Positions 34,931-48,288 of a DNA stretch of 64,000 bases are shown piece by piece. The stretch's first letter is position 1, and every line of letters starts with the position of its first letter. Under the pieces are notes generated by a model. That model saw only the letters and a program-made list of their open reading frames with translations. It made no database searches and had not been told where the DNA came from. Source of the stretch: Burkholderia sp. Bp8992 (lineage in GTDB: Bacteria > Pseudomonadota > Gammaproteobacteria > Burkholderiales > Burkholderiaceae); the NCBI RefSeq assembly GCF_003853705.1, contig NZ_QTQI01000012.1, positions 155,801 through 219,800 on the forward strand, given 5' to 3'. The position numbers and the translations under genes are program-made.

Positions 34931-36184
34931 ATGGCAGAAATCAAGAACTACACGCTCAACTTCGGCCCGCAGCACCCGGCAGCGCACGGCGTGCTGCGCC
35001 TCGTGCTCGAGCTCGACGGCGAAGTCATCCAGCGTGCCGATCCGCACATCGGCCTGCTGCACCGCGCGACGGAAAAGCTCGCGGAATCCAAGACCTTCAT
35101 CCAGTCCGTGCCGTACATGGACCGTCTCGACTACGTGTCGATGATGGTCAACGAGCACGGCTACGTGCTCGCGATCGAGAAGCTGCTCGGCATCGACGTG
35201 CCGGAGCGCGCGCAGTACATCCGCGTGCTGTTCGACGAGATCACGCGCGTGCTGAACCACCTGATGTGGATCGGCGCGCACGCACTCGACGTCGGCGCGA
35301 TGGCCGTGTTCCTGTACGCCTTCCGCGAACGCGAAGACCTGATGGACGTGTACGAGGCTGTGTCCGGCGCCCGGATGCACGCGGCGTACTACCGTCCGGG
35401 CGGCGTCTACCGCGACCTGCCTGACGCAATGCCGCAATACAAGGCGTCGAAGATTCGCAACGAGAAGGCGCTCGCGAAGATGAACGAAGCGCGCAGCGGC
35501 TCGGTGCTCGACTTCATCGACGACTTCTTCACGCGCTTCCCGAAGTGCGTCGACGAATACGAAACGCTGCTCACCGACAACCGGATCTGGAAGCAGCGTC
35601 TGGTCGGGATCGGCGTGGTCAGCCCGGAACGTGCGCTGCAGATGGGCCTGACGGGCCCGATGCTGCGCGGCTCGGGTATCGCATGGGATCTGCGCAAGAA
35701 GCAGCCGTACGAAGTGTACGATCGCATCGATTTCGACGTGCCGGTCGGCGTGAACGGCGATTGCTACGACCGCTATCTGGTGCGCGTCGAAGAAATGCGC
35801 CAGTCGATCCGCATCGCGAAACAGTGTATTGAGTGGCTCCGCAAGAATCCGGGCCCGGTGATGACGGACAATCACAAGGTTGCCCCGCCGTCGCGCGTCG
35901 GCATGAAGACCAACATGGAAGACTTGATTCACCACTTCAAGCTCTTCACCGAAGGTTTTCATGTGCCGGAAGGCGAAGCGTACGCGGCGGTCGAGCATCC
36001 GAAGGGTGAATTCGGCATCTACCTCGTGTCGGACGGTGCCAACAAGCCGTATCGCCTCAAGATTCGCGCACCGGGTTTCGCTCACCTGGCGTCGCTCGAC
36101 GAAATGGCGCGCGGTCACATGATCGCCGACGCCGTCACGATCATCGGTACGCAGGACATCGTGTTCGGCGAGATCGATCGCTAA
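34931..36184 (+). CDS. nuoD: NADH-quinone oxidoreductase subunit D
   Basis: The 417-residue 49-kDa subunit forms the quinone pocket with NuoB. It shows [22 protein letters not shown] with the quinone-site His, [12 protein letters not shown], and the C-terminal DIVFGEIDR end that is nearly invariant. Derived from the hydrogenase large subunit but without Ni ligands. Confidence 0.98.
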   Translation: MAEIKNYTLNFGPQHPAAHGVLRLVLELDGEVIQRADPHIGLLHRATEKLAESKTFIQSVPYMDRLDYVSMMVNEHGYVLAIEKLLGIDVPERAQYIRVLFDEITRVLNHLMWIGAHALDVGAMAVFLYAFREREDLMDVYEAVSGARMHAAYYRPGGVYRDLPDAMPQYKASKIRNEKALAKMNEARSGSVLDFIDDFFTRFPKCVDEYETLLTDNRIWKQRLVGIGVVSPERALQMGLTGPMLRGSGIAWDLRKKQPYEVYDRIDFDVPVGVNGDCYDRYLVRVEEMRQSIRIAKQCIEWLRKNPGPVMTDNHKVAPPSRVGMKTNMEDLIHHFKLFTEGFHVPEGEAYAAVEHPKGEFGIYLVSDGANKPYRLKIRAPGFAHLASLDEMARGHMIADAVTIIGTQDIVFGEIDR

Positions 36185-36356
36185 TGGTTGCGCCGCCTGC
36201 GCGAGCGGGCGGCGAGCAGTAAGTCACACGCGATGCGCGCTGAACCGGCGCGGCTTCGCAAGCTGTCAACAGAGTGAGCGCCAGGTCTGCCGTCCATGCA
36301 CCCCAGTGTGCGGCAGGTTGTTCGTTCGGTAGGAATTGAAAGAGTCGTGTCTGAAA

Positions 36357-36842
36357 ATGATCTCAGCTGAAGGCCTGAAGGAAATCGATCGAGCGTTGAC
36401 GAAGTATCCCGCCGATCAGAAACAGTCCGCCGTGATGTCGGCGTTGGCCGTGGCTCAAGAAGAGCACGGCTGGCTGTCGCCCGAACTGATGCAGTTCGTC
36501 GCGGACTATCTCGGCATGCCGGCCGTTGCCGTGCAGGAAGTCGCGACGTTCTACACGATGTACGAGCTCAACCCGGTCGGCAAGCACAAGATCACGCTCT
36601 GTACGAACCTGCCGTGCCAGCTCGGCCCGCACGGCGGCGCGGAAGCGACTGCCGACTACCTGAAACAGAAGCTCGGCATCGGCTTCGGCGAGACCACGCC
36701 CGACGGCAAGTTCACGCTGAAGGAAGGCGAATGCATGGGCTCGTGCGGCGATGCGCCGGTGCTGCTGGTGAACAATCACAGAATGTGCAGCTTCATGAGC
36801 CGCGAGAAGATCGACCAGCTGCTTGAGGAGCTCTCGAAATGA
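36357..36842 (+). CDS. nuoE: NADH-quinone oxidoreductase subunit E
   Basis: The 161-residue 24-kDa subunit holds a 2Fe-2S cluster (N1a) in a thioredoxin-like fold; the ligands are the Cys pairs in CTNLPC and CMGSC. The ATG at 36357 gives [11 protein letters not shown], the usual N-terminus; in-frame codons upstream would add seven residues. The stop overlaps nuoF (ATGA). The 172 bases before it show no clear promoter. Confidence 0.96.
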   Translation: MISAEGLKEIDRALTKYPADQKQSAVMSALAVAQEEHGWLSPELMQFVADYLGMPAVAVQEVATFYTMYELNPVGKHKITLCTNLPCQLGPHGGAEATADYLKQKLGIGFGETTPDGKFTLKEGECMGSCGDAPVLLVNNHRMCSFMSREKIDQLLEELSK

Positions 36843-38149
36843 CGTCCCTCCACGACCGTCACATCAAACCGCTGATCCTCGCTGGTCTGAACGGCGAGAA
36901 CTGGCATCTCGAAGATTACGTTGCACGCGGCGGCTACAAGCAGCTGCGCCGCATTCTCGAAGAAAAGATTCCGCCCGAGCAGGTGATCGCCGACGTGAAG
37001 GCGTCGGGCCTGCGCGGCCGCGGCGGTGCGGGCTTCCCGACCGGCCTGAAGTGGAGCTTCATGCCGCGCCAGTTCCCGGGGCAGAAGTACCTCGTCTGCA
37101 ACTCGGACGAAGGCGAACCGGGTACGTTCAAGGATCGCGACATCCTGCGCTGGAACCCGCACGCGCTGATCGAAGGCATGGCCATCGGCGCATATGCAAT
37201 GGGCATCACCGTCGGCTACAACTACATCCACGGCGAAATCTTCGAAGTGTATCGACGCTTCGAAGCCGCGCTCGATGAAGCGCGCGCAGCCGGGTTCCTC
37301 GGCGACCACATCATGGGCTCGGAATTCTCGTTCCAGCTGCACGCGCACCACGGTTACGGCGCGTACATCTGCGGCGAGGAAACGGCGCTGCTCGAGTCGC
37401 TCGAAGGCAAGAAGGGCCAGCCGCGCTTCAAGCCGCCGTTCCCGGCGAGCTTCGGCGTGTACGGCAAGCCGACCACGATCAACAACACCGAGACGTTCGC
37501 GGCGGTGCCGTTCCTGCTGTCCATCGGGCCGCAGAACTACCTCGAGATCGGCAAGCCGAACAACGGCGGCACGAAGATTTTCTCGGTGTCGGGCGACGTC
37601 GAGCGTCCGGGCAACTACGAAGTGCCGCTCGGCACGCCGTTCGCGACGCTGATGGAGCTCGCCGGCGGGATGCGCGGCGGCAAGAAGATCAAGGCCGTGA
37701 TTCCGGGCGGTTCGTCGGCGCCGGTGATCCCGGGCGACATCATGATGCAGACGGATCTCGACTACGATTCGATCGCGAAGGCCGGCTCGATGCTCGGCTC
37801 GGGCGCGGTGATCGTGATGGACGAGACGCGTTGCATGGTGCGCTCGCTGCTGCGCCTGTCGTACTTCTATTACGAGGAATCGTGCGGCCAGTGCACGCCG
37901 TGCCGTGAAGGCACCGGCTGGCTGTATCGCGTCGTGAACCGTATCGAACACGGCGAAGGGCGCCAGGAAGATCTGGACCTGCTGAACTCGGTGGCCGAGA
38001 ACATCATGGGCCGCACGATCTGTGCACTCGGCGATGCGGCGGCGATGCCGGTGCGCGGGATGCTCAAGCACTACTGGGACGAATTCGCGTACCACGTCGA
38101 GCACAAGCACTGCATGGTCGGCGGCCACGCGCACGCGGCGGCAGCCTGA
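36839..38149 (+). CDS. nuoF: NADH-quinone oxidoreductase subunit F
   Basis: The 436-residue 51-kDa subunit binds NADH and FMN and passes electrons to a 4Fe-4S cluster (N3). Key blocks are [17 protein letters not shown] (NADH), [21 protein letters not shown] (FMN region) and [11 protein letters not shown] (cluster ligands). Its start overlaps nuoE by four bases. Confidence 0.98.
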   Translation: MTSLHDRHIKPLILAGLNGENWHLEDYVARGGYKQLRRILEEKIPPEQVIADVKASGLRGRGGAGFPTGLKWSFMPRQFPGQKYLVCNSDEGEPGTFKDRDILRWNPHALIEGMAIGAYAMGITVGYNYIHGEIFEVYRRFEAALDEARAAGFLGDHIMGSEFSFQLHAHHGYGAYICGEETALLESLEGKKGQPRFKPPFPASFGVYGKPTTINNTETFAAVPFLLSIGPQNYLEIGKPNNGGTKIFSVSGDVERPGNYEVPLGTPFATLMELAGGMRGGKKIKAVIPGGSSAPVIPGDIMMQTDLDYDSIAKAGSMLGSGAVIVMDETRCMVRSLLRLSYFYYEESCGQCTPCREGTGWLYRVVNRIEHGEGRQEDLDLLNSVAENIMGRTICALGDAAAMPVRGMLKHYWDEFAYHVEHKHCMVGGHAHAAAA

Positions 38150-38231
38150 AGCGAACCCGGTTGCGGAATTTGAGCGCACGGTCGGGCGAAGGCGCGAACG
38201 GGCGGAAATAGGTTAAGGACCATTCACCATC

Positions 38232-40562
38232 ATGGTTGAACTTGAAATAGACGGCAAGAAGGTCGAGGTGCCCGAAGGCAGCATGGTGATCCAGGCTGCG
38301 CACAAGGCGGATACGTACATTCCTCACTTCTGCTATCACAAGAAACTGTCGGTTGCGGCCAACTGCCGGATGTGTCTCGTCGAAGTCGAGAAGATGCCGA
38401 AGGCCGTGCCAGCCTGCGCGACCCCCGTGTCGGCCGGCATGATCGTCCACACGCAGTCCGACAAGGCTGTGAAGGCGCAGCAGTCGGTGATGGAATTCCT
38501 CCTCATCAATCACCCGCTCGATTGCCCGATCTGCGATCAGGGCGGCGAATGCCAGCTGCAGGATCTGGCGGTCGGCTACGGCAAGTCCTCGTCGCGCTAC
38601 TCGGAAGAAAAGCGCGTGGTGTTCCACAAGAACGTGGGCCCGCTGATCTCGATGGAAGAAATGTCGCGCTGCATCCACTGCACGCGCTGCGTCCGCTTCG
38701 GCCAGGAAATCGCCGGCGTGATGGAGTTCGGCATGCTGGGCCGCGGCGAGCACTCGGAAATCACGACGTTCGTCGGCAAGACGGTCGATTCCGAAATGTC
38801 GGGCAACATGATCGACCTGTGCCCGGTCGGCGCGCTGACCAGCAAGCCGTTCCGCTACAGCGCCCGTACGTGGGAACTGTCGCGCCGCAAGTCGGTGAGC
38901 CCGCACGATTCCGTCGGCGCGAACCTCGTCGTGCAGGTGAAGAACAACCGCGTGATGCGCGTGCTGCCGTTCGAGAACGAAGCGATCAACGAATGCTGGA
39001 TCTCGGACAAGGACCGCTTCTCGTATGAAGGCCTCAACAGCGAAGAGCGCCTGACGAAGCCGATGCTGAAGCAGGGCGGCCAGTGGATCGAAACCGACTG
39101 GCAGACCGCGCTCGAATACGTCGCGAAGGGCCTGAAGGGCATCGCCGCGGATCACGGCGCGAACGCGCTGGCGATGCTCGCGAGCGCGCACAGCACCGCT
39201 GAAGAGCTGTTCCTCGTGAAGCAGCTCGCCAACGAACTGAAGACGCCGAACGTCGACTTCCGTCTGCGTCAGCAGGATTTCTCGGCGCCGGTCCAGGGTG
39301 CACCGTGGCTCGGCATGCCGATCGCCGACCTGTCGAACGTGGATGCCGCGTTCGTCGTCGGTTCGTTCCTGCGCCGCGACCACCCGCTGTTCGCGTCGCG
39401 CCTGCGTCAGGCTGCGAAGAACGGTGCGAAGCTGCACTTCCTGCACGCGACCGGTGACGACGCACTGATCCCGACCGCGCAACGCATCGTCGCTGCACCG
39501 TCCGCATGGCTCGACGAGCTGGCCGGCATCGCCGCGGCCGTCGCGCAACTGCGCGGCGTCGCGCTGCCCGACGCGCTGGCAGGCGTCACCGCATCGCCGG
39601 CCGCCCAGGCTGTCGCGCAGTCGCTCTCGAACGGCGAACGCCGTGCGGTGCTGCTCGGCAACGTTGCGGTCCGTCACCCGGAATTCGCGAAGCTGCACGC
39701 CGTCGCCAAGTGGATCGCCGACAACACCGGCGCCACGTTCGGCTTCCTGACGGAAGCGGCGAACACGGTCGGCGCGCACGTCGTCGGCGCACTGCCGGGC
39801 GAAGGCGGCCTGAATGCACGTGAAGCATTCGCGCAGCCGCGCAAGGGCTACGTGCTGCTGAACGTCGAGCCGGAATTCGACACCGCCGATCCGGCGCAGG
39901 CACTGGCCGCGCTGAACCAGGCCGAAATGGTCGTCGTGATGTCGCCGTTCAAGCACGGCCTCGACTACGCCGACGTGCTGCTGCCGGTTGCGCCGTTTAC
40001 GGAAACGGCCGGCACGTACGTCAACGCGGAAGGCACCGTGCAGAGCTTCAACGGCGTCGTGCGCCCGCTCGGCGACACGCGTCCGGGCTGGAAGGTGCTG
40101 CGCGTGCTCGGCAGCCTGCTCGGCCTGCCGAACTTCGAATACGAGACCGCGGAAGAAGTGCGTGTCGCGGCACTCGGCGACGCCGGCGTCGCAGGCCGCC
40201 TGTCGAACCAGACGTCGGTCGCGCCGGTGCGCGCCGCGGCGAACGCCGCGAACGGCGGTTTCGAGCGCCTGGCCGATGTACCGATCTATCACGCCGACGC
40301 GCTCGTGCGCCGTGCAGGTGCGCTGCACCTGACGACCGCCGCGAAGGCGGCGAATGCCGCAGCCCTGCCGGCCGCGCTGTTCGACAAGCTGGGCTTGAAG
40401 GAAGGCGACGCCGTGCGCGTGCGCCAGGGCGAGCGTGCGGTGCAGTTGCCGGCCGTGCGCGACGCGAATCTTGCGGAGACGGTCGTTCGCGTGTCGGCGG
40501 CGACGCCTGCCGGCGCAGCGCTCGGCAGCCTGTCCGGTGAACTGGTGGTGGAGAAGGCGTAA
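38232..40562 (+). CDS. nuoG: NADH-quinone oxidoreductase subunit G
   Basis: The 776-residue 75-kDa subunit carries several Fe-S clusters. An N-terminal ferredoxin-like 2Fe-2S domain (Cys in YIPHFCYHKKLSVAANCRMC) comes first, then the His-Cys 4Fe-4S motif, then CIHCTRCVRFGQE, and then a long molybdopterin oxidoreductase-like domain that has lost the cofactor. The Ala-rich C-terminal third is poorly conserved in the family. nuoH starts at the base after its stop codon. Confidence 0.97.
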   Translation: MVELEIDGKKVEVPEGSMVIQAAHKADTYIPHFCYHKKLSVAANCRMCLVEVEKMPKAVPACATPVSAGMIVHTQSDKAVKAQQSVMEFLLINHPLDCPICDQGGECQLQDLAVGYGKSSSRYSEEKRVVFHKNVGPLISMEEMSRCIHCTRCVRFGQEIAGVMEFGMLGRGEHSEITTFVGKTVDSEMSGNMIDLCPVGALTSKPFRYSARTWELSRRKSVSPHDSVGANLVVQVKNNRVMRVLPFENEAINECWISDKDRFSYEGLNSEERLTKPMLKQGGQWIETDWQTALEYVAKGLKGIAADHGANALAMLASAHSTAEELFLVKQLANELKTPNVDFRLRQQDFSAPVQGAPWLGMPIADLSNVDAAFVVGSFLRRDHPLFASRLRQAAKNGAKLHFLHATGDDALIPTAQRIVAAPSAWLDELAGIAAAVAQLRGVALPDALAGVTASPAAQAVAQSLSNGERRAVLLGNVAVRHPEFAKLHAVAKWIADNTGATFGFLTEAANTVGAHVVGALPGEGGLNAREAFAQPRKGYVLLNVEPEFDTADPAQALAALNQAEMVVVMSPFKHGLDYADVLLPVAPFTETAGTYVNAEGTVQSFNGVVRPLGDTRPGWKVLRVLGSLLGLPNFEYETAEEVRVAALGDAGVAGRLSNQTSVAPVRAAANAANGGFERLADVPIYHADALVRRAGALHLTTAAKAANAAALPAALFDKLGLKEGDAVRVRQGERAVQLPAVRDANLAETVVRVSAATPAGAALGSLSGELVVEKA

Positions 40563-41630
40563 ATGAGCTTGTTCGATACGATCAACGCGGGCGGGGCCGA
40601 GCTTCTCGGCTTCGCGTGGCCGACGGTGTGGGCAGTCGTGCGCATCCTCGTCGTCTCCGTCGTCATCCTGCTGTGCGTCGCGTACCTGATTCTGTGGGAA
40701 CGCAAGCTGATCGGCTGGATGCACGTGCGTCTCGGCCCGAACCGCGTCGGCCCCGGCGGCCTGCTGCAGCCGATCGCCGACGTGCTGAAGCTGCTGCTGA
40801 AGGAAGTCATTCAGCCGAGCGCGGCCAGCCGCTGGCTGTACCTGATCGCGCCGGTCATGACCGTCGTGCCGGCGTTCGCCGTGTGGGCCGTGATTCCGTT
40901 CCAGGCCGAAGCGGTCCTCGCGAACGTGAACGCGGGCCTGCTGTACGCGATGGCGATCTCGTCGATCGGCGTGTACGCGGTGATTCTGGCGGGCTGGGCA
41001 TCGAACTCGAAGTACGCGTTCCTCGGCGCGATGCGCGCCGCGGCACAGATGGTGTCGTACGAAATCTCGATGGGCTTCGCGCTGGTGCTGGTGCTGATGA
41101 CGGCCGGCAGCCTGAACCTGTCCGAAATCGTCGGTTCGCAACAGCACGGCTTCTTCGCGGGCCACGGCGTGAACTTCCTGTCGTGGAACTGGCTGCCGCT
41201 GCTGCCGGCGTTCGTCGTGTACTTCATCTCGGGCATCGCCGAAACGAACCGCCACCCGTTCGACGTGGTGGAAGGGGAGTCGGAGATCGTCGCGGGTCAC
41301 ATGATCGATTACTCGGGCATGGCGTTCGCGCTGTTCTTCCTCGCCGAGTACATCAACATGATCGTGATCTCGGCGCTGGCCGCGACGCTGTTCCTCGGCG
41401 GCTGGGACGCACCGTTCGAATTCCTGTCGTTCATCCCGGGCATCTTCTGGCTGGTGCTGAAGGTCTTCGCACTGCTGTCGGTGTTCATCTGGGTCCGCGC
41501 GACGTTCCCGCGCTACCGTTACGACCAGATCATGCGCCTGGGCTGGAAGGTGTTCCTGCCCGTCACGGTGATCTGGGTGATCGTGGTTGGCTTCTGGATG
41601 ATGTCGCCGCTGAACATCTGGGTGAAGTAA
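40563..41630 (+). CDS. nuoH: NADH-quinone oxidoreductase subunit H
   Basis: The 355-residue membrane subunit joins the two arms and lines the quinone channel. It has about eight helices, with the conserved [20 protein letters not shown] near the N-terminus, MVSYEISMG in the middle, and the acidic [24 protein letters not shown] loop that contacts the quinone site. Confidence 0.98.
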   Translation: MSLFDTINAGGAELLGFAWPTVWAVVRILVVSVVILLCVAYLILWERKLIGWMHVRLGPNRVGPGGLLQPIADVLKLLLKEVIQPSAASRWLYLIAPVMTVVPAFAVWAVIPFQAEAVLANVNAGLLYAMAISSIGVYAVILAGWASNSKYAFLGAMRAAAQMVSYEISMGFALVLVLMTAGSLNLSEIVGSQQHGFFAGHGVNFLSWNWLPLLPAFVVYFISGIAETNRHPFDVVEGESEIVAGHMIDYSGMAFALFFLAEYINMIVISALAATLFLGGWDAPFEFLSFIPGIFWLVLKVFALLSVFIWVRATFPRYRYDQIMRLGWKVFLPVTVIWVIVVGFWMMSPLNIWVK

Positions 41631-41640
41631 GGACGAAATC

Positions 41641-42129
41641 ATGACGGCTATCCAACACTTCTTTAAGACTTTCTTCCTGACCGAGCTGCTGAAGGGGCTC
41701 GCGCTGACCGGTCGTTACACGTTCAAGCGCAAGGTCACCGTGCAGTTCCCGGAAGAAAAGACCCCGATCTCGCCGCGTTTCCGCGGTCTGCATGCACTGC
41801 GCCGCTACGAAAACGGCGAGGAGCGCTGCATCGCGTGCAAGCTGTGCGAGGCCGTGTGCCCCGCGCTGGCGATCACGATCGAATCGGAAACGCGCGCGGA
41901 CAACACGCGCCGCACGACGCGCTACGACATCGACCTGACGAAGTGCATCTTTTGCGGTTTCTGCGAAGAGAGCTGCCCGGTCGATTCGATCGTCGAGACG
42001 CAGATTCTCGAGTACCACGGCGAAAAGCGCGGCGACCTGTATTTCACGAAGGAAATGCTGCTCGCGGTGGGCGATCGCTACGAGAAGGACATCGCCGCGG
42101 CGAAGGCTGCCGACGCGCCGTATCGTTGA
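41641..42129 (+). CDS. nuoI: NADH-quinone oxidoreductase subunit I
   Basis: The 162-residue subunit holds two 4Fe-4S clusters (N6a, N6b) bound by two CxxCxxCxxxCP motifs: [12 protein letters not shown] and [12 protein letters not shown]. An N-terminal amphipathic segment anchors it to the membrane arm. A 112-base gap without a recognisable signal precedes nuoJ. Confidence 0.98.
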   Translation: MTAIQHFFKTFFLTELLKGLALTGRYTFKRKVTVQFPEEKTPISPRFRGLHALRRYENGEERCIACKLCEAVCPALAITIESETRADNTRRTTRYDIDLTKCIFCGFCEESCPVDSIVETQILEYHGEKRGDLYFTKEMLLAVGDRYEKDIAAAKAADAPYR

Positions 42130-42241
42130 TTGTGTTTGCAGTGCCGGCCCGAAGCCAGGGCCGAGCCGCCGCGACGGGTGCGGCACGCGAGAGCGTCCCG
42201 CAAGCCGCGCCTGACTATGGCCTAACGATGAACCGGTAATC

Positions 42242-42892
42242 ATGGAATTCACGACCGTACTGTTCTACATCTTCGCGCTGCTCCTGGTGGTATCAGGGCT
42301 GAAGGTGATCACTTCGCGCAACCCGGTGGCGTCTGCGCTTTTCCTTGTGCTGGCGTTCTTCAACGCCGCCGCGATCTGGATGCTGCTGGAAGCGGAATTC
42401 CTCGCGATCCTGCTGGTGCTGGTCTACGTGGGCGCCGTGATGGTGCTGTTCCTGTTCGTCGTGATGATGCTGGACATCAACATCGACTACCTGCGCCGCG
42501 ACTTCAAGCGTTTCGTTCCGATGGCGACCGTGGTCGGCGCGATCATCGTGATCGAGACCGCGCTGATCCTGTGGCGCGGCTACGGCGACACGCACACGGT
42601 GCACGCGATGGCGACGGGCGAGATGGCCAACTGGTCGAACACGCGCCTGATCGGCAAGGTCATCTACACCGACTACATCTTCGCGTTTGAAATCGCCGGC
42701 CTCGTGCTGCTGGTCGCGATCATTGCCGCCATCGGGCTGACCGAGCGCAAGGGCAAGGACAGCAAGCGCCAGCGCGTGTCGGATCAGGTCAAGGTGCACC
42801 GCAACGACCGCGTGCGCCTCGTGAAGATGGAAGCGGAAAAGCCGCAGCCGGAAACGGCGCAGAGCGAAGCCGGTTCGGGCACCAACGGCTAA
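42242..42892 (+). CDS. nuoJ: NADH-quinone oxidoreductase subunit J
   Basis: The 216-residue membrane subunit has five helices, including the conserved VYVGAVMVLFLFVVMMLDIN segment with its pi-bulge. A hydrophilic C-terminal tail of about 45 residues ends in a Glu/Ala-rich stretch and is longer than in many species. nuoK follows 18 bases later. Confidence 0.96.
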   Translation: MEFTTVLFYIFALLLVVSGLKVITSRNPVASALFLVLAFFNAAAIWMLLEAEFLAILLVLVYVGAVMVLFLFVVMMLDINIDYLRRDFKRFVPMATVVGAIIVIETALILWRGYGDTHTVHAMATGEMANWSNTRLIGKVIYTDYIFAFEIAGLVLLVAIIAAIGLTERKGKDSKRQRVSDQVKVHRNDRVRLVKMEAEKPQPETAQSEAGSGTNG

Positions 42893-42910
42893 GCGGAGGA
42901 AAAGAAAATC

Positions 42911-43216
42911 ATGCTGACTCTTGCTCACTACCTTGTGCTCGGCGCGATCCTGTTTGCGATCGCGATCGTCGGGATCTTCCTGAACCGCCGCAACGTCATC
43001 ATCATTCTGATGTCGATCGAGCTGATGCTGCTGGCGGTGAATACCAACTTCGTCGCGTTCTCGCATTACCTCGGCGATGTGCACGGCCAGATCTTCGTGT
43101 TCTTCGTGCTGACCGTCGCCGCAGCGGAAGCCGCGATCGGCCTCGCGATTCTGGTGACCCTGTTCCGTAAGCTCGACACGATCAATGTCGAGGATCTCGA
43201 TCAGCTCAAAGGTTAA
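42911..43216 (+). CDS. nuoK: NADH-quinone oxidoreductase subunit K
   Basis: The 101-residue subunit has three helices and the two conserved membrane glutamates in the [18 protein letters not shown] and [14 protein letters not shown] segments that take part in proton transfer. Standard length. GGAGGAAAAG precedes the ATG. Confidence 0.97.
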   Translation: MLTLAHYLVLGAILFAIAIVGIFLNRRNVIIILMSIELMLLAVNTNFVAFSHYLGDVHGQIFVFFVLTVAAAEAAIGLAILVTLFRKLDTINVEDLDQLKG

Positions 43217-43233
43217 TTTCAGGCAACGCTGTT

Positions 43234-45288
<2,055 letters not shown>

Positions 45289-45306
45289 GGCGAGGGGACA
45301 AGAACA

Positions 45307-46797
45307 ATGCACGCTTTTCCGATTCTCAGTACCGCGATCTGGTTGCCGATCGTTTTCGGCCTCCTGGTACTCGCGGTGGGTAACGACAAAAATCCGGGAA
45401 CGGCCCGCTGGGTCGCGCTGATCGGCTCGCTGCTCGGTCTCGCGGTCACGATCCCGCTGATCACGGGCTTCGACTCGAGCACGGCTGCGCTGCAGTTCGT
45501 CGAGAAGTCGACCTGGATCGAACGTTTCGACATCGCCTATCACCTCGGCGTCGACGGCATCTCGATGTGGTTCGTCGTGCTGACCGCGCTGATCACGGTG
45601 ATCGTCGTGATCGCCGCGTGGGAAGTGATCACCGAGAACGTCGCGCAATACCTCGCGGCCTTCCTGATCCTGTCCGGGATCATGATCGGCGTGTTCTCGT
45701 CGGCCGACGGCCTGCTGTTCTACGTGTTCTTCGAAGCGACCCTGATCCCGATGTACATCATCATCGGCGTGTGGGGCGGCCCGAACCGCGTGTATGCGGC
45801 GTTCAAGTTCTTCCTGTACACGCTGGCCGGCTCGCTGCTGATGCTGGTCGCGCTGATCTACCTGTACACGGAAACGCACTCGTTCGACCTCGCGACGTGG
45901 CAGAACGCGAAGATCGCGATGACGCCGCAGATCCTGCTGTTCATCGCGTTCTTCCTCGCGTTCGCGGTGAAGGTGCCGATGTGGCCGGTGCACACGTGGC
46001 TGCCGGATGCGCACGTGGAAGCGCCGACGGGCGGCTCGGTCGTGCTGGCTGCGATCATGCTGAAGCTCGGCGCGTACGGTTTCCTGCGCTTCTCGCTGCC
46101 GATCACGCCTGACGCGAGCCACTTCCTGGCACCGGTCGTGATCACGCTGTCGCTGATCGCGGTGATCTACATCGGCCTCGTCGCGATGGTGCAGTCCGAC
46201 ATGAAGAAGCTGGTCGCGTATTCGTCGATCGCGCACATGGGCTTCGTCACGCTCGGTTTCTTCATCTTCAACCAGCTCGGCGTCGAAGGCGCGATCATCC
46301 AGATGATCTCGCACGGCTTCGTGTCGGGCGCGATGTTCCTCTGCATCGGCGTGCTGTACGACCGCGTGCACTCGCGCCAGATCGCCGATTACGGCGGCGT
46401 CGTCAACGTGATGCCGAAGTTCGCGGCATTCGCGATGCTGTTCTCGATGGCCAACTGCGGCCTTCCGGGTACCTCGGGTTTCGTCGGCGAGTTCATGGTG
46501 ATTCTCGCGGCCGTCCAGTACAACTTCTGGATCGCCTTCGGCGCGGCGTTCACGCTGATCCTCGGCGCGGCTTACACGCTGTGGATGTACAAGCGCGTGT
46601 ACTTCGGCGCGGTGGCGAACGATCACGTTGCCAAGCTGAAGGACATCGGCCGTCGCGAATTCCTGATGCTGGCCGTGCTTGCCGCGTTCACGATGCTGAT
46701 GGGCCTGTATCCGAAGCCTTTCACCGACGTGATGCACGTTTCCGTGGAAAACCTCCTCTCCCATGTCGCGCAGTCGAAGCTGCCGCTGGCCCAGTAA
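45307..46797 (+). CDS. nuoM: NADH-quinone oxidoreductase subunit M
   Basis: The 496-residue antiporter-like proton pump subunit has about 14 helices, with the conserved FYVFFEATLIPMYIIIGVWGG (key Glu) and VKVPMWPVHTWLPDAHVEAPTGGSV (key Lys region) motifs. Regular length and no anomalies. Confidence 0.98.
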   Translation: MHAFPILSTAIWLPIVFGLLVLAVGNDKNPGTARWVALIGSLLGLAVTIPLITGFDSSTAALQFVEKSTWIERFDIAYHLGVDGISMWFVVLTALITVIVVIAAWEVITENVAQYLAAFLILSGIMIGVFSSADGLLFYVFFEATLIPMYIIIGVWGGPNRVYAAFKFFLYTLAGSLLMLVALIYLYTETHSFDLATWQNAKIAMTPQILLFIAFFLAFAVKVPMWPVHTWLPDAHVEAPTGGSVVLAAIMLKLGAYGFLRFSLPITPDASHFLAPVVITLSLIAVIYIGLVAMVQSDMKKLVAYSSIAHMGFVTLGFFIFNQLGVEGAIIQMISHGFVSGAMFLCIGVLYDRVHSRQIADYGGVVNVMPKFAAFAMLFSMANCGLPGTSGFVGEFMVILAAVQYNFWIAFGAAFTLILGAAYTLWMYKRVYFGAVANDHVAKLKDIGRREFLMLAVLAAFTMLMGLYPKPFTDVMHVSVENLLSHVAQSKLPLAQ

Positions 46798-46821
46798 TCG
46801 CGAGCGGAGGAACTCAAGATC

Positions 46822-48288
46822 ATGAACGCTCCTATGAATGTCCTGTTGCCTGACGCGCTGGTGATGGCCGCCATCGTCGTCGCATGGCTGAACGATACCT
46901 TTACCGGTGCTTCCGGCCGCCGCCTGACCTATCTGATCGCGGTCGTTTCGTCGGTCGTCGCCGGCGTGTGGTTCGCGGTGCAGGCGCTCGACCCGCAGCA
47001 GTACTACTTCTTCTCGAAGATGATCGTCGTCGACTCGTTCGCGAGCATGATGAAGGCGGTCGTGTCGTTCGGTTTCGCGGTCTCGCTCGTCTATTCGCGC
47101 AAGTACCTCGAAGATCGCGACATGTTCCGCGGCGACGTCTTCCTGCTCGGCATGTTCTCGCTGCTCGGCCAGCTGGTCATGGTGTCGGGCAACAACTTCC
47201 TGACGCTGTACCTCGGTCTCGAACTGATGTCGCTGTCGTTGTACGCCGTCATCGCGCTGCGCCGCGACGCCGCGCAGTCGAGCGAAGCCGCGATGAAGTA
47301 CTACGTGCTGGGCGCACTCGCATCGGGCTTCGTGCTGTACGGCATCTCGATGCTCTACGGCGCGACCGGCTCGCTCGAGCTGGGCGAGGTGTACAAGGCC
47401 GTCGGCGGCAACACCGACGCAGCCGTGCTGATGTTCGGGGTGGTCTTCGTCGTCGCCGGTATTGCCTTCAAGCTCGGCGCCGTGCCGTTCCACATGTGGG
47501 TGCCGGACGTCTACCAGGGTGCACCGACCGCGATGACGCTGTTCGTCGGCGGCGGCCCGAAGGTTGCCGCGTTCGCGTGGGGCCTGCGTTTCCTGGTGAT
47601 GGGCCTGCTGCCGCTTGCACAGAACTGGCAGACCGCGCTCGTGATCCTCGCGGCGCTGTCGCTGATCGTCGGTAACATCACCGGTATCGTCCAGCGCAAC
47701 ATCAAGCGGATGCTCGCGTACTCGGCGATCTCGAACATGGGCTTCGTGCTGCTCGGCCTGCTCGCAGGCATCGTGAAGGGCGACGCGACGGCACCGGCGA
47801 ATGCGTACAGCTCGGCGATGTTCTACGCGATCGTCTACCTGATCACGACGCTCGGCTCGTTCGGCGTGGTGATGCTGCTCGCACGCCGCGATTTCGAAGC
47901 AGAGACGATCGACGACTTCAAGGGCCTCAACAAGCGCAGCCCGGTGTTCGCGTTCGTGATGATGGTCATGATGTTCTCGCTGGCCGGCATCCCGCCGACC
48001 GTCGGCTTCTACGCGAAGCTGGCCGTGCTCGAGGCGACCGTCAACGCGGGCCTCACGTGGCTGGCCGTGCTGGCCGTGATCACGTCGCTGTTCGGCGCGT
48101 TCTACTACCTGCGCATCGTGAAGCTGATGTACTTCGATGCACCGCAGGACTCGACGCCGATCTCGGGTGATTTCTGCAAGCGCACGATCCTCGTGCTGAA
48201 CGGCCTGGCGGTCGTCGTGCTCGGCCTGATCCCGAGCCCGCTGCTGACGGCCTGCCTGCAGGCAATCCGTCACACGCTGCCGCTGTAA
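46822..48288 (+). CDS. nuoN: NADH-quinone oxidoreductase subunit N
   Basis: The 488-residue antiporter-like subunit ends the nuo set. It has TLYLGLELMSLSLYAV and KLGAVPFHMWVPDVYQGAPTAMTLF, the standard proton-path motifs. Its stop codon shares a base with the ATG of the DUF2818 gene (TAATG), so the two are translated together. Confidence 0.98.
   Translation: MNAPMNVLLPDALVMAAIVVAWLNDTFTGASGRRLTYLIAVVSSVVAGVWFAVQALDPQQYYFFSKMIVVDSFASMMKAVVSFGFAVSLVYSRKYLEDRDMFRGDVFLLGMFSLLGQLVMVSGNNFLTLYLGLELMSLSLYAVIALRRDAAQSSEAAMKYYVLGALASGFVLYGISMLYGATGSLELGEVYKAVGGNTDAAVLMFGVVFVVAGIAFKLGAVPFHMWVPDVYQGAPTAMTLFVGGGPKVAAFAWGLRFLVMGLLPLAQNWQTALVILAALSLIVGNITGIVQRNIKRMLAYSAISNMGFVLLGLLAGIVKGDATAPANAYSSAMFYAIVYLITTLGSFGVVMLLARRDFEAETIDDFKGLNKRSPVFAFVMMVMMFSLAGIPPTVGFYAKLAVLEATVNAGLTWLAVLAVITSLFGAFYYLRIVKLMYFDAPQDSTPISGDFCKRTILVLNGLAVVVLGLIPSPLLTACLQAIRHTLPL

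Noticed and set aside
38064-41642. A 1,192-codon minus-strand open frame opposite nuoG-nuoH
   Set aside because: Same mirror effect; no ribosome-binding site or recognisable domain.
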